Part shown: positions 27,095 to 36,350 of the stretch, piece by piece
How the letters are laid out: each line of letters starts with the position of its first letter
Position numbering within the stretch: position 1 is the stretch's first letter
Assembly: GCF_000023705.1 (NCBI RefSeq)
Contig: NC_012968.1
Location: 434,001-498,000, forward strand
Reading direction: 5' to 3'
Source: Methylotenera mobilis JLW8
GTDB lineage: Bacteria > Pseudomonadota > Gammaproteobacteria > Burkholderiales > Methylophilaceae
DNA length: 64,000 nt
Made by a program: the position numbers and the translations under genes
The notes under the pieces: model-generated
The model's database searches: none
The model's input: the letters and a program-made list of their open reading frames with translations, nothing else
Told to the model about the DNA's origin: nothing

Positions 27095-27526
27095 GTGAAG
27101 GTTACAATTAAGTGGATAGACGGCGTCAGTTTTGTCGGCGAATCAGAAACTGGTCACGCGGTAGTGTTGGACGGCGCACCGGAGAATGGTGGTCGTAACA
27201 TCGGCATGCGCCCGATGGAAATGTTGCTCATCGGTATGGGTGCTTGCACCTCATTTGATGTGGTGGCTATTCTAAAAAAAGCGCGCCAGCCTATTATTGA
27301 TTGCGTTGCCGAAATCGATGCGGCACGTGCGGATGAAATTCCAAAAGTGTTTACAACGATACACGTGCACTTTGTGGTGACGGGCGATAACTTAAACCCA
27401 ACACAGGTAGAACGTGCGGTTAAACTTTCGGCCGAGAAATATTGCTCAGCCTCTATCATGTTGAGCAAAAGTGTCGAGATTACGCATAGCTTTGAAATTA
27501 AGCCGCTTAGCGTAGCCGCTACTTAA
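27095..27526 (+). CDS. yhfA: OsmC-family protein, YhfA-like
   Basis: A 143-residue OsmC/Ohr-superfamily protein, closest to YhfA. The core has GRNIGMRPMEMLLIGMGACTSFDVVAILKKARQ, with the first conserved Cys in GACTS, and the second Cys in SAEKYCSASIML. OsmC relatives reduce peroxides with this Cys pair, but the YhfA role is not established. Translation starts at a GTG with GGGAGAAG in good position. Confidence 0.88.
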   Translation: MKVTIKWIDGVSFVGESETGHAVVLDGAPENGGRNIGMRPMEMLLIGMGACTSFDVVAILKKARQPIIDCVAEIDAARADEIPKVFTTIHVHFVVTGDNLNPTQVERAVKLSAEKYCSASIMLSKSVEITHSFEIKPLSVAAT

Positions 27527-27691
27527 GCCACTGTAAGCCTTAAGTTTAGGTCAGTATTAGCTTCTGTGAGTTAAGAGGTGATTAAAGGTTGTTGATTGAA
27601 GTTTTTACTATAGGCCGCACCATACAAAGAGCTTGCTATAAAAGCCCGCTTATAAGTATTCGGCTCAAATATAATAAAAACCAGCATCATA

Positions 27692-27724
27692 AAAAAAGGG
27701 GATGAAATGTTCATCCCCTTTTTT
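27692..27724 (+). terminator. Strong Rho-independent terminator
   Basis: AAAAAAGGGGATGAA and TTCATCCCCTTTTTT form a 15-bp stem with a 3-nt loop. It lies between the convergent yhfA-like and DUF2322 genes and would work both ways. The surrounding 27527-27797 gap holds nothing else I can see. Confidence 0.92.
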
Positions 27725-27797
27725 ATTGGGTTAATTGCATCGGGCTGAGCTTTAGCCAGCCCATGCAAGCCGGTAGCTAGCCCGACATGGCGAACGC

Positions 27798-28115
27798 TTA
27801 TGCCTCAATTACTTTGATTGTTAGCGGCTGTTCGTCTTCTAGAATATTCAGCAGTCGGTCTACATTAGGATGCTTGCCTGGGCAGTTCTCGGCATCTTCC
27901 GTATGCTCTGCATACAGGCTTAAGCCTTCAACCGCGGCATCTAAAGAGATTTCTCCATACATGCGCGCTAAGTGGCTATAAACCTTGATAGAGCCTTGGC
28001 TGCCAGGTTTGTTTTCAATCACGCCTGCTGGGCTGCCGTCTTTGTTATACAGCTCGATACGCTCAACATTAGAAGCGTCATCGAGGGTTTGTAGTACATC
28101 ACTAAATTTTTGCAT
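27798..28115 (-). CDS. DUF2322 family protein
   Basis: A 105-residue protein of the uncharacterised DUF2322 family, recognised by VIENKPGSQGSIKVYSHLA and the C-terminal AEHTEDAENCPGKHPNVDRLL. It is found mainly in Beta- and Gammaproteobacteria; no function is known. It follows coq7 by 20 bp on the same strand, so the two are likely co-transcribed. Confidence 0.85.
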   Translation of the reverse strand: MQKFSDVLQTLDDASNVERIELYNKDGSPAGVIENKPGSQGSIKVYSHLARMYGEISLDAAVEGLSLYAEHTEDAENCPGKHPNVDRLLNILEDEQPLTIKVIEA

Positions 28116-28135
28116 GGTATTGCCTTAAGAAATAA

Positions 28136-28771
28136 TTAGATATGATAAGTAGTGCTTGTCATGAGCTGCGACATTTTTGTCATGCAGAACTTAATTGGCG
28201 CTGGCAGCTCAGCTGCGCCTTGTTGTCTTGCATCGTTAGCGTGCTTGGCTTCATCAATTTGCATTTGTTCAATGATGCGGCGCGATTTTTCATCCGTAGC
28301 CGGCAGTTGGTCAAGATGGCTGGCTAAGTGTGCGCCGACTTGTTTTTCGGTTTCTTCTAAAAAGCTTAGGCTCCATTTGTCGCCCAAAGCACCGGCCACT
28401 GCGCCGATTGCAAATGAGCCGGCGTAGAACAAAGGGTTGAGTACGCTGGTATGGCCACCTAAAGCTTCTATACGTGATTCGCACCACGCCAGGTGTTCGG
28501 TTTCTTCTCGCGCTGCTTGTTGCATGGTGATGCTGGTTGCGGCACTTTGCGCGGTTAGCGCTTGGCCGCTATAGAGAGCCTGCGCACAGACTTCGCCAGT
28601 ATGATTAACGCGCATCAGTGCACTAACATGTTTCTTCTGCTGGTTATCCATTGGCGATTCATCAATCGCCATATCAGGATGCGCACGCTCGCTGTGTGGC
28701 TTGGCAAACAGGGTGCGCAAGCCAGTGTCCAAGGCACAAATTAATTTGTCTGTAGTGAGTAATCTGTTCAT
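28136..28771 (-). CDS. coq7: Demethoxyubiquinone hydroxylase Coq7
   Basis: A 211-residue di-iron carboxylate hydroxylase of ubiquinone synthesis (C6 hydroxylation). The ferritin-like ligand motifs are visible: the Glu of NHTGEVCAQALY, the EETEH motif in AREETEHLAWC, the Glu in FLEETEKQVG, and DEAKH near the C-terminus. It indicates an aerobic, ubiquinone-using organism. Coq7, rather than UbiF, is common in Betaproteobacteria. Confidence 0.93.
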   Translation of the reverse strand: MNRLLTTDKLICALDTGLRTLFAKPHSERAHPDMAIDESPMDNQQKKHVSALMRVNHTGEVCAQALYSGQALTAQSAATSITMQQAAREETEHLAWCESRIEALGGHTSVLNPLFYAGSFAIGAVAGALGDKWSLSFLEETEKQVGAHLASHLDQLPATDEKSRRIIEQMQIDEAKHANDARQQGAAELPAPIKFCMTKMSQLMTSTTYHI

Positions 28772-28834
28772 GAAAGTTATTCTACGCTCAATTATCTGGG
28801 CTAAGCTAGTGTTCTGTGCTTTGTTTTAACTACC

Positions 28835-28867
28835 TAACACAGGCGCATGCTGATGGTGCCTGTGTTA
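28835..28867. terminator. Hairpin between glcF-like gene and coq7
   Basis: TAACACAGGC pairs with GCCTGTGTTA (10 bp, 13-nt loop) 15 bp after the GlcF-like stop. It lacks a T-run. Confidence 0.5.
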
Positions 28868-28882
28868 AGCGCTATTGCTTGC

Positions 28883-30058
28883 TTATGCCTTAAACCCCAT
28901 TTGTTTCGCTATGATTTGTATCGGGTGCAGCACATGCACGTCCAAGCCTGCGTGTGCTAAGCCTTGCGTGATGTGCAAGCTACAGCCTATATTGGAGGTG
29001 GCCAGTATAGATACCTGATTTGATTTTATGGCGGCCAGTTTATCATTGAGTAGCGTATTGGCCATCTCCGGTTGTGTAATGGCATAAGCGCCAGCACCGC
29101 CGCAGCATTGGCCGTTGCCAGGTAGTGCCTGTATGTCGGCAGTCGGAATTTTTTTCAGTAAATCATAAACCGTTTTTTGCGCTTTCTGCCCATTTCGTAG
29201 TGAGCAAGGGTCTTGCACAAAAATACGCTGTTGCAGTGGTGCCAGCTGTGCGGTAGACCAGTCGCAATTAATCAAAAAAGTGCTGATGTCCTGCACCTGA
29301 TGCGTGGCGAGATAGTCTTGCAGGCCAGAGCCACAGCCGCTGGCTACGGTAAGTATGGGCATGGTGCGTTCAAAGCTGGCACTATTTTTAGCAATCAACG
29401 CATCTGCCTCAACTGCATCTCCTGCTTGGCGGACAATGCTGCCGCAACAGGTTTGCGCCTTGGGCACGTGTACGTCGTAGCCTAGTGCGTTTAATACATC
29501 AATGCTGGCGCTTAATGTTTGGTTGTCAAAAGCATTGCTGGCGCAGCCTAAAAACAGGCTTACCGCGCCGCGTTTAGTTTGGGTTGCCGGGTATAAAGAT
29601 TTCCAAACGATAGGTTTGGGGATGGTAGGCAGTAAGCGAGCGGCCGGCACCATGCGCTTTAAGGTACCTAGTAGTTTGGCTTTGGATAGTAACCAAAGTG
29701 GCCAAGTGCCTATGTAGCTTAATGCACGGTAACGAATAAATGGTTTGGCTAGGCTTAACCAATGGCTTTCTTTCTTGATATACAGTGCGCGCGTGGTATC
29801 TACCAGCGCACCATAGCTGACGCTATTTGGACATGCTGATTCGCAGCTACGGCAGCTTAGGCATAAATCAATATGCTCTTTGAAGCGTGCGTTGTTAGGC
29901 AAAATGTCTTGCGACACGGCACGAATAAGCTGGATGCGTCCACGTGGAGAGTCTGCCTCTGAGCCCGTTTTTCTATAGGTAGGGCAATGCGGTAGGCACA
30001 GGCCACATGCAACGCAGCGGTCAGCTTCAGCAGTGAGTTCTTTAAGTGATAACGTCAT
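28883..30058 (-). CDS. GlcF/LutA-type iron-sulfur oxidoreductase subunit
   Basis: A 391-residue protein with two 4Fe-4S motifs (CVACGLCLPHC near residue 15 and CLSCRSCESAC near 67) and two CCG domains (CCGSIV and CCGGAG), the layout of the glycolate oxidase subunit GlcF. No glcD or glcE lies next to it in the window, so it may serve another flavoprotein dehydrogenase such as a D-lactate-type enzyme. I chose the ATG at 30058 over a GTG two codons upstream. Confidence 0.85.
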   Translation of the reverse strand: MTLSLKELTAEADRCVACGLCLPHCPTYRKTGSEADSPRGRIQLIRAVSQDILPNNARFKEHIDLCLSCRSCESACPNSVSYGALVDTTRALYIKKESHWLSLAKPFIRYRALSYIGTWPLWLLSKAKLLGTLKRMVPAARLLPTIPKPIVWKSLYPATQTKRGAVSLFLGCASNAFDNQTLSASIDVLNALGYDVHVPKAQTCCGSIVRQAGDAVEADALIAKNSASFERTMPILTVASGCGSGLQDYLATHQVQDISTFLINCDWSTAQLAPLQQRIFVQDPCSLRNGQKAQKTVYDLLKKIPTADIQALPGNGQCCGGAGAYAITQPEMANTLLNDKLAAIKSNQVSILATSNIGCSLHITQGLAHAGLDVHVLHPIQIIAKQMGFKA

Positions 30059-30124
30059 GAGCACATTATAATCGTTTTCAATCTCAACATTTCTTAAACA
30101 ATACCAAGTCGTGATTGCAGACGT

Positions 30125-30155
30125 AAAAAAACCGCCTCAAGTATTGAGGCGGTTT
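30125..30155 (-). terminator. Rho-independent terminator after ctpA-like gene
   Basis: AAACCGCCTCAA and TTGAGGCGGTTT form a 12-bp stem with a 3-nt loop; the minus strand continues into TTTTT. It ends the S41 protease transcript. Confidence 0.9.
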
Positions 30156-30191
30156 AATTTACAAAGTAGTCACTTTTATTGCAGCAATACG

Positions 30192-31634
30192 TTACTCAGT
30201 TTTTGGTGCATCTGCTTTTGCCGCAGGGGTAGATTGCACCACAGGCTGGCCTTTAAGTAGATTCATCGCCTGCGTAAATTGAATATCATCTTTGCTTGCA
30301 GGTTCAATCGGTGCGCTAGGTTCCGCGAATTTTTTCTCATTCGCTTTAGCTTTAGCGGCATCGCTGCGAGTAGTGCTATCCGCAGGTTTGTTGGCATCAG
30401 CATCTTTCGGGTTAGAAAGATGGCGAGATAAATCCGCTTCATGAATTGCGCCAGATTGGTCGGTACCATCTTCTACCAAGTAATCAGGTACAATACCTTT
30501 CGCCTGAATAGAACGACCTTTAGGCGTAAAGTAGCGCGCGGTGGTGAGTTTGATCGCTGCGCCATTGTTCATCGGCATGATGGTTTGCACTGAGCCCTTG
30601 CCAAAGCTTTGTGTGCCCAGCACTGCCGCACGTTTATGGTCTTGCAATGCGCCTGCCACAATTTCGGAAGCAGAAGCAGAGCCGCTGTTAATCAACACCA
30701 CCATCGGTACTGTTTTAATGTCGTCAGGCAAATCACGGATGTAGTCGTTTGCTGCGCCGCCACGTACATAGTTTTCTGGTGTCGCGGTAAGCTGCATTTT
30801 AGAGTCCGGTGCACGGCCCTCGGTGTACACCACTAGCTCGCCTTTCGGCAAGAAAGCGGCAGATACGCCAACCGCGCCGTTTAATAAACCGCCCGGATCG
30901 TTACGTAGGTCTAACACTAAGCCTTTAAATGCACCTTTGTTTTCTGTGTGCATGGTTTTGAGGGCTTTAGCTAGGTCTTCACCGGTGCGCTCTTGGAATT
31001 GTGTTACACGTACATAGGCGTAACCTGGCTCTGTGAGTTTGTACTTAACGCTTTTGCTCTTGATAATCGCGCGGGTGAGCGTGAACTTGAGCGGCTTGGT
31101 TTCAGTTTTGCGGATAACCGTGAGTACGATTTTAGTATCAGGTTTGCCGCGCATGCGTTTAACCGCGTCATTTAAGGTTAAGCCTTTTACTGGCGTGTCA
31201 TCCAACTTAACGATTAAGTCACCGCTTTTCAGGCCGGCGGCATAAGCAGGAGAGTCTTCAATCGGTGAGATTACTTTTACTAAGCCATCTTCCATGCCTA
31301 CTTCAATACCCAAGCCACCGAACTCGCCTTGTGTGGCAACTTGCATGTCTTTAAATGCATCTGGGTCCATGTAGGTGGAGTGTGGATCTAAGCCGGTCAA
31401 CATGCCGCTGATGGCTTCTGAAATGAGTTTTTTGTCTTCAACCGGCTCTACGTAGTCGGTTTTGATTTTGCCAAACACTTCAGCAAATGCACGCAGGTCA
31501 TCCAGCGGCAGCTGTGGTTTAACCATTTTTTCTGCAACTGCAGAATAGGTTAGGCTTAGCATAAGGCCAAGCACTAAGCCTGAGCCAACTAGCCCAATTT
31601 TTTTAAGCCGGTGATGTTTATTATTTACTTGCAT
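30192..31634 (-). CDS. C-terminal processing protease (S41, CtpA-like)
   Basis: A 480-residue periplasmic serine protease. An N-terminal membrane anchor (residues about 15-37) precedes the S41 N-domain, a PDZ domain (about 100-180, with GGLGIEVGMEDGLVKVISP), and the catalytic domain. The Ser lies in NSGSASASEIVAGAL and the Lys in GTQSFGKGSVQT. The last 90 residues are Lys/Ala-rich and low in complexity. I chose the ATG at 31634; a TTG seven codons upstream is less likely. In relatives the substrates are cell-wall hydrolases, delivered by an adaptor. Confidence 0.93.
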   Translation of the reverse strand: MQVNNKHHRLKKIGLVGSGLVLGLMLSLTYSAVAEKMVKPQLPLDDLRAFAEVFGKIKTDYVEPVEDKKLISEAISGMLTGLDPHSTYMDPDAFKDMQVATQGEFGGLGIEVGMEDGLVKVISPIEDSPAYAAGLKSGDLIVKLDDTPVKGLTLNDAVKRMRGKPDTKIVLTVIRKTETKPLKFTLTRAIIKSKSVKYKLTEPGYAYVRVTQFQERTGEDLAKALKTMHTENKGAFKGLVLDLRNDPGGLLNGAVGVSAAFLPKGELVVYTEGRAPDSKMQLTATPENYVRGGAANDYIRDLPDDIKTVPMVVLINSGSASASEIVAGALQDHKRAAVLGTQSFGKGSVQTIMPMNNGAAIKLTTARYFTPKGRSIQAKGIVPDYLVEDGTDQSGAIHEADLSRHLSNPKDADANKPADSTTRSDAAKAKANEKKFAEPSAPIEPASKDDIQFTQAMNLLKGQPVVQSTPAAKADAPKTE

Positions 31635-31912
31635 GAATGTAAGGTGTCCTAACAAAAGTAACAGTAACTGATTTATGCTTTAATATCTCAACTCACTTTG
31701 AATGCATCAACCTGATGTGGTTTACATATCAAAGCTAGATTCTGGTTTATTGCGCTAGATTTCTCTTGTTAAATATTTTTAGACTAAATATTTACGAGGC
31801 CAAATCACTAGCCTAGCGATAACTATGAGTTGCCAAAAAAATTTTAGTTTCAGAGTTTAATCATTATATTGCGCTCTACGCATATTAAACTATATCAGTC
31901 GGGACATACAAA

Positions 31913-32203
31913 TTGAGTAAATATATTGTTGAAATCACGTATTGCACGCAGTGTCGTTGGTTATTGCGGGCGGCATGGCTGGCGCAGGAGTTGTTGACCA
32001 CGTTTGAGCAGGACTTATACAGCGTAGCGTTACGGCCTGGCACTGGCGGCATTTTTGAGGTGCGCTTAAATGATGCGCTGATTTTTTCCAGAAAAGAAGC
32101 GGGCAGGTTCCCTGAGTCCAAAGAGATTAAACAGTTGGTGCGTGATAGAGTAGACCCAGACCGTCATTTGGGGCATAGTGATAAAACGACACTTGAAGAT
32201 TAG
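31913..32203 (+). CDS. SelT/SelW/SelH (Rdx)-family thioredoxin-like protein
   Basis: A 96-residue Rdx-family protein. The redox motif is CTQC (Cys11, Cys14) where selenoproteins have CxxU, and it is followed by the family's GTGGIFEV and RKEAGRFPE blocks. A thiol redox function is likely; the partner is unknown. The start is a TTG at 31913 with GGGAC upstream, and no ATG lies before the conserved Tyr-Cys region. Confidence 0.85.
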   Translation: MSKYIVEITYCTQCRWLLRAAWLAQELLTTFEQDLYSVALRPGTGGIFEVRLNDALIFSRKEAGRFPESKEIKQLVRDRVDPDRHLGHSDKTTLED

Positions 32204-32339
32204 TGCTCGAGGATTAATACTTGCCGATTAATGCTGGAGGATTGTTTTCGAGCGTTAGTTGTCTATCGCATGCGTCAGTATTTAACGTGACCGATTTGGC
32301 ATCGGGCGATATATTTATTTGATAAGAAAGGATTACAAA

Positions 32340-32798
32340 ATGGCAGATCATCACGATAACAGTCCCATTGTGGAAGCACTCAATACTATTTTAGAGTTTG
32401 AATTAGCCGGGGTTGTAAGATACACCCACTATTCGTTGATGGTGTTTGGTTACAACCGTATTCCTATTGTGTCTTGGTTGCGCAGTCAGGCAACTGAGTC
32501 TTTAGATCATGCAAATAAAGCGGGTGAAATTATTACGCATTTAGGCGGCCATCCGTCATTATCCATCGGCCCTCTGTTAGAAACCCATAATCATGACATC
32601 GGTGATATTTTACGCGAGTCTTTAGCACATGAAACTGCAGCTTTAAATGCCTATAAAGCATTATTGAAACTGGTAGAAGGTGATTCAGTGATGTTGGAAG
32701 AGTACGCTAGAGAAATGATTTACCAAGAAGAGCTGCATTTAGGTGAAGTAGATAAAATGCTACGTAAACCTGGTGACTTGGCTAAGTTTCACGCCTAA
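32340..32798 (+). CDS. Bacterioferritin-like di-iron protein
   Basis: A 152-residue ferritin-like four-helix protein. Ligand-type residues are visible in EFELAGVVRYTHYS, ESLDHANKAGE, AHETAALNAY and the closing YQEELHLGEVDKML. It resembles bacterioferritin-family proteins that store or detoxify iron, but the haem-ligand Met of classical Bfr is not evident, so iron oxidation without haem is possible. The ATG has AAAGGA in good position. Confidence 0.85.
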   Translation: MADHHDNSPIVEALNTILEFELAGVVRYTHYSLMVFGYNRIPIVSWLRSQATESLDHANKAGEIITHLGGHPSLSIGPLLETHNHDIGDILRESLAHETAALNAYKALLKLVEGDSVMLEEYAREMIYQEELHLGEVDKMLRKPGDLAKFHA

Positions 32799-33086
32799 TT
32801 CAGATATTCACACTTAATATACGCTGGCGGCATTTTCTCGCCAGTTAGTAAAAGGTATTGGCATTAAGGCAGTAAAACAAAAATAAGTATTGAAGAGTTT
32901 TAAATGCAGTATCAAACAACAACGAAGCTCATGATTGCGCGGTTAAACGTGCAGCGCTTGGGCTTCGTTTAGTTTTCCCCTGATTGATTTGTTCCCGGTT
33001 TAATTCTTGGGTCTGGTTCTATCTCTGACTCTAGGTTGTAGTTCTTAAGATTTAGTCTGAACTTTAGGCTTGTTTTATCTTGAGGC
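32799..33086. other. Intergenic region with two hairpins and a degenerate tail duplication
   Basis: No gene is supported here. CTGGCG/CGCCAG (32824-32844) is a small hairpin just after the bacterioferritin gene. AACGAAGC (32921-32928) pairs with GCTTCGTT (32962-32969) around a 33-nt internal part that is itself partly self-complementary, followed by TTAGTTTTCC; this could end a short RNA. From 33005, a near-copy of the last bases of the NlpC/P60 gene occurs. Confidence 0.4.
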
Positions 33087-33635
33087 TTAGTTTTTATCTT
33101 GGTCTGGCTCTATACGCTGGGCGCCATTAAAGCGTTTACTCCAGTAGCTGGTTTGCATATCATCGACACGCACACCGCCGCCACTGCTTGGCGAGTGAAT
33201 AAAGCGGTTATTCCCTACATAAATACCCACATGTGAGAAGGTTGATTTAAGCGTGTTGAAGAACACCAAGTCGCCTGGTTGCAAATCACTTTTAGAGACG
33301 GACTTGCCGATCTGGCTAATGGCTTTTGCTCCATGCGGCAGACTTAGGTTGGTGGCTTGCTGGTATACATAGCGCACAAAGCCGCTACAATCAAAGCCGG
33401 TTTCTGGTGAAGTGCCGCCATATTTGTAGGTAATGCCAGTAAGGCTAAGTGCACTCACTAACACTTCGCGAGCACGTTCCGGCCACGCGTGGTGAGCCTC
33501 AACTGGCTCGGCGGGCGCAGATTTCTCTGTCAGTGTGTTGGTGCTGGTAAGCCCATTAGGGGTTGCCGCGCATGATGCGCTGGTGAGTGCAAGCACTAAA
33601 CAAACTAGATAATTGTAGTAAGTAAATTTTGCCAC
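33087..33635 (-). CDS. NlpC/P60 (C40) peptidoglycan endopeptidase, lipoprotein
   Basis: A 182-residue murein hydrolase like Spr/MepS. A lipobox ending at Cys22 (SASC) anchors it to a membrane. The NlpC/P60 domain has the catalytic Cys83 in FDCSGFV, His135 in FSHVGIYVG and His147 in FIHSPS. It would cut peptide cross-links in the cell wall. A decayed near-repeat of its last codons lies downstream. Confidence 0.94.
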   Translation of the reverse strand: MAKFTYYNYLVCLVLALTSASCAATPNGLTSTNTLTEKSAPAEPVEAHHAWPERAREVLVSALSLTGITYKYGGTSPETGFDCSGFVRYVYQQATNLSLPHGAKAISQIGKSVSKSDLQPGDLVFFNTLKSTFSHVGIYVGNNRFIHSPSSGGGVRVDDMQTSYWSKRFNGAQRIEPDQDKN

Positions 33636-33735
33636 GGACTCATTATAGTAAACTTAGCCAAAAGTACCAAATGTGACGCTAACTTAAGTTAAAAGCAAAC
33701 ATGAGCGTGCTAACTCATGGGATAATTGCTGTTCT

Positions 33736-35673
33736 ATGAGTGAATACAGTATCCGCCAGGTTTTTGAAAAAGATGGAATTTTAGCTTCGCACATTGCTGG
33801 CTACCACGAGCGTACCCAGCAATTGGAAATGGCGTTGGCGATTGCTGATGCCATTGAGCACAATACCCAATTGGTTGCTGAAGCCGGCACCGGTACCGGT
33901 AAGACTTTTGCCTATTTGGTACCTGCGTTGCTAACTGGCGGTAAGGTCATCATTTCTACCGGCACTAAAAACCTACAAGACCAACTGTTTAGCCGTGATC
34001 TGCCCAATGTGCGTGATGCGCTGAAAGTGCCAGTGACGGTTGCAATGCTAAAGGGCCGCTCCAATTATGTGTGCCATTACCATTTAGAGCGGGCCGCTAA
34101 CGAAGGGCGTTTTTTAGCGAAAGATGATGCTAAATACGTGCACGTCATCAAGGCGTTTGCTGAGAACAGTAAAACTGGCGACAAAAGTGAGCTGAACAGC
34201 GTACCCGAAAGTGCCACGATATGGGCCAACGTTACCTCAACCCGCGATAACTGCCTAGGCGGCGATTGCAACTTCTACAAAGAGTGTTTTGTGATGGAGG
34301 CGCGTAAGCAAGCGCTGGCTGCGGATGTGGTCGTGGTGAATCACCATTTATTTTTTGCCGATGTGATGCTGCGTGATGAAGGTGTGGCCGAACTGCTGCC
34401 TAGTGCCAATACTGTGATTTTTGATGAGGCGCATCAACTGCCGGAGGTGGCTGGTTTATTTTTTGGCGAGGATATCTCCACCAGCCAGTTAATGGAGTTA
34501 GCGCGCGATTGTACCGCGGCTCATTTAAGCCTAGCTAAAGACTGCGTACAGCTAGGTGAGGTGATTCCCGTATTGGAAAAAGCCTGTAAAGATTTTAGGT
34601 TGATTTTCTCTTACGAAGGCTCACGCATGCCGGTGCAAAAAGCGCTGGCACTGAAAAACTTTGAACCTACATTTGAACACATGCAGTCTCAACTACAAGC
34701 CTTGGCTCAGGTGCTGGAGACGCAGGCCGCGCGTGACCCGCTGCTAGAGAAATGCTGGCAGCGCAGTATGGCGCTGTATGATTTGCTTAGCCGCTGGCAT
34801 GCTGCCGAGAATAACAACTTAGTGCGCTGGGTTGAGGTGTTTACACAATCCGTACAGTTACACGCTACACCGCTCAGCGTAGCGGAGGGCTTTGGTAAGC
34901 AATTAAGTGCACAACCGCGTGCATGGATATTTACTTCAGCTACTTTGGCGGTTAAAAACGATTTTAGCCATTATTTAGCGCAAATGGGTTTGCAAGATGC
35001 GGCTACCGCTTCGTGGCAAAGTCCTTTTAATTATCAGGAACAGGCTTTGTTTTATGTGCCGCCTGATATGCCAGACCCCAATCACCCATCCTACACTGCC
35101 TGCGTGGCAGCCGCCGCGCTGCCTGTGCTTCAGGCCAGCGGCGGGCGTGCATTCGTACTATCGACCAGTTTGCGTGCGATGCGCGAAATACATGCTTTAC
35201 TGAAAGACGCGTTTGCAGAAAACGGCATTGAAAGCCCGCTGTTGTTGCAAGGCGATACCTCGCGCACTGAGCTGCTTGATCGTTTCCGCAAGCTGGGCAA
35301 TGCCGTATTGGTTGGCAGCCAGAGCTTTTGGGAAGGCGTAGATGTGCGCGGTGAGGCCTTAAGTGTGGTGATTATTGATAAGTTGCCGTTCGCACCGCCA
35401 GATGATCCTGTATTGTCGGCACGCGTGGATAAACTGAATGCAGAGGGTAAAAATGCATTTATGGAGTACCAGCTGCCGTATTCTGTGATTACCCTAAAGC
35501 AGGGTGCCGGGCGCTTGATTCGTGATGAAGACGACCGTGGTGTGCTGATGATTTGTGACCCACGACTGATTACCAAGGCGTATGGCAAGCGCATCTGGCA
35601 AAGCTTGCCGCCGTTCAAGCGCACGCGGGTATTAAGTGATGTGCAGGCGTTTTTTGCTAATGATTTAGATTGA
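33736..35673 (+). CDS. yoaA: ATP-dependent DNA helicase, DinG/YoaA family
   Basis: A 645-residue superfamily 2 iron-sulfur helicase of the XPD-like group, size of YoaA. Walker A is EAGTGTGKT (about 51-59), the DEAH box is IFDEAHQLPE, and the motif VI region is QGAGRLIRDEDDRG. The four iron-sulfur Cys are in NYVCHYH and NCLGGDCNFYKEC. YoaA unwinds DNA with the Pol III chi subunit at damaged forks. Confidence 0.93.
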   Translation: MSEYSIRQVFEKDGILASHIAGYHERTQQLEMALAIADAIEHNTQLVAEAGTGTGKTFAYLVPALLTGGKVIISTGTKNLQDQLFSRDLPNVRDALKVPVTVAMLKGRSNYVCHYHLERAANEGRFLAKDDAKYVHVIKAFAENSKTGDKSELNSVPESATIWANVTSTRDNCLGGDCNFYKECFVMEARKQALAADVVVVNHHLFFADVMLRDEGVAELLPSANTVIFDEAHQLPEVAGLFFGEDISTSQLMELARDCTAAHLSLAKDCVQLGEVIPVLEKACKDFRLIFSYEGSRMPVQKALALKNFEPTFEHMQSQLQALAQVLETQAARDPLLEKCWQRSMALYDLLSRWHAAENNNLVRWVEVFTQSVQLHATPLSVAEGFGKQLSAQPRAWIFTSATLAVKNDFSHYLAQMGLQDAATASWQSPFNYQEQALFYVPPDMPDPNHPSYTACVAAAALPVLQASGGRAFVLSTSLRAMREIHALLKDAFAENGIESPLLLQGDTSRTELLDRFRKLGNAVLVGSQSFWEGVDVRGEALSVVIIDKLPFAPPDDPVLSARVDKLNAEGKNAFMEYQLPYSVITLKQGAGRLIRDEDDRGVLMICDPRLITKAYGKRIWQSLPPFKRTRVLSDVQAFFANDLD

Positions 35674-35898
35674 CTAGTTTAATTATGTGCAATGAGTAGG
35701 TAGCGCTTTTTTCCTGCGGTCATTCATTTACCTAACATGCAACCAAATGTAAGTATTTTGTAAAAGTGATGATTAGGGAGTAAATCCTATATTTTTGATA
35801 TTCTAATTAGTTTAGAATGCGCGTCCTTTATGTTTTTAGCGCCGTTCACCATGTGGCACTGAAAATTTCGCATACGTTTTTAACTTTTGGAATTCATC

Positions 35899-36156
35899 AT
35901 GATTCGTTTTTTATCAGCGCTTTTTGCATACGTAGTTCTTTTTGCTTCAACAATTAGTTTTGCTGGCGATTGCAATAAAACAGTGATGGGCGGGGGTTGT
36001 ACGGCTGAAGCAAGTGCTGGTGTCGCTGCTCATATGCGAAGTCAGCCTGCAGTTAAACCAGCGATTGCCAAAGCAAAAGAGGTGGCGGTAAAAGAGGTAG
36101 CTGCACCAAAGAATGTGAAAATGAGTACAGCGGCAAATCAGAAGCCGCAAATTTAG
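35899..36156 (+). CDS. Small exported Ala/Lys-rich protein
   Basis: An 85-residue protein with a clear signal peptide (cleavage near SFA-GD, residue 22). The mature part has a Cys pair (DCNK and GGGCTAEAS) and a repetitive Ala/Lys/Val tail. I recognise no family. I used the ATG at 35899, since the upstream TTG adds four unlikely residues. A strong terminator follows. Confidence 0.6.
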   Translation: MIRFLSALFAYVVLFASTISFAGDCNKTVMGGGCTAEASAGVAAHMRSQPAVKPAIAKAKEVAVKEVAAPKNVKMSTAANQKPQI

Positions 36157-36244
36157 GCAGATACTCATACGCAATAACTTAATACGTAACGCCAAATTAG
36201 CTAGCGGTAGCGGTCGGATTTTCTACTGCCGTTAGCACTAAATA

Positions 36245-36282
36245 AATTAAAAAAGCTGGCTATAAGGTCAGCTTTTTTAATT
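36245..36282 (+). terminator. Rho-independent terminator
   Basis: AATTAAAAAAGCTG pairs with CAGCTTTTTTAATT (14 bp, 10-nt loop) after the small exported protein gene. Confidence 0.9.
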
Positions 36283-36350
36283 TTATCTAACTCTTAAACC
36301 AATTGGCGCTATAGTTCTCTTTTTAATTGAACTCTCCCAAATTTGTTGCG

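Noticed and set aside
28883-30058. Assignment as glcF of a glycolate oxidase operon
   Set aside because: The domain layout fits, but no glcD/glcE genes flank it, so the specific role is left open.
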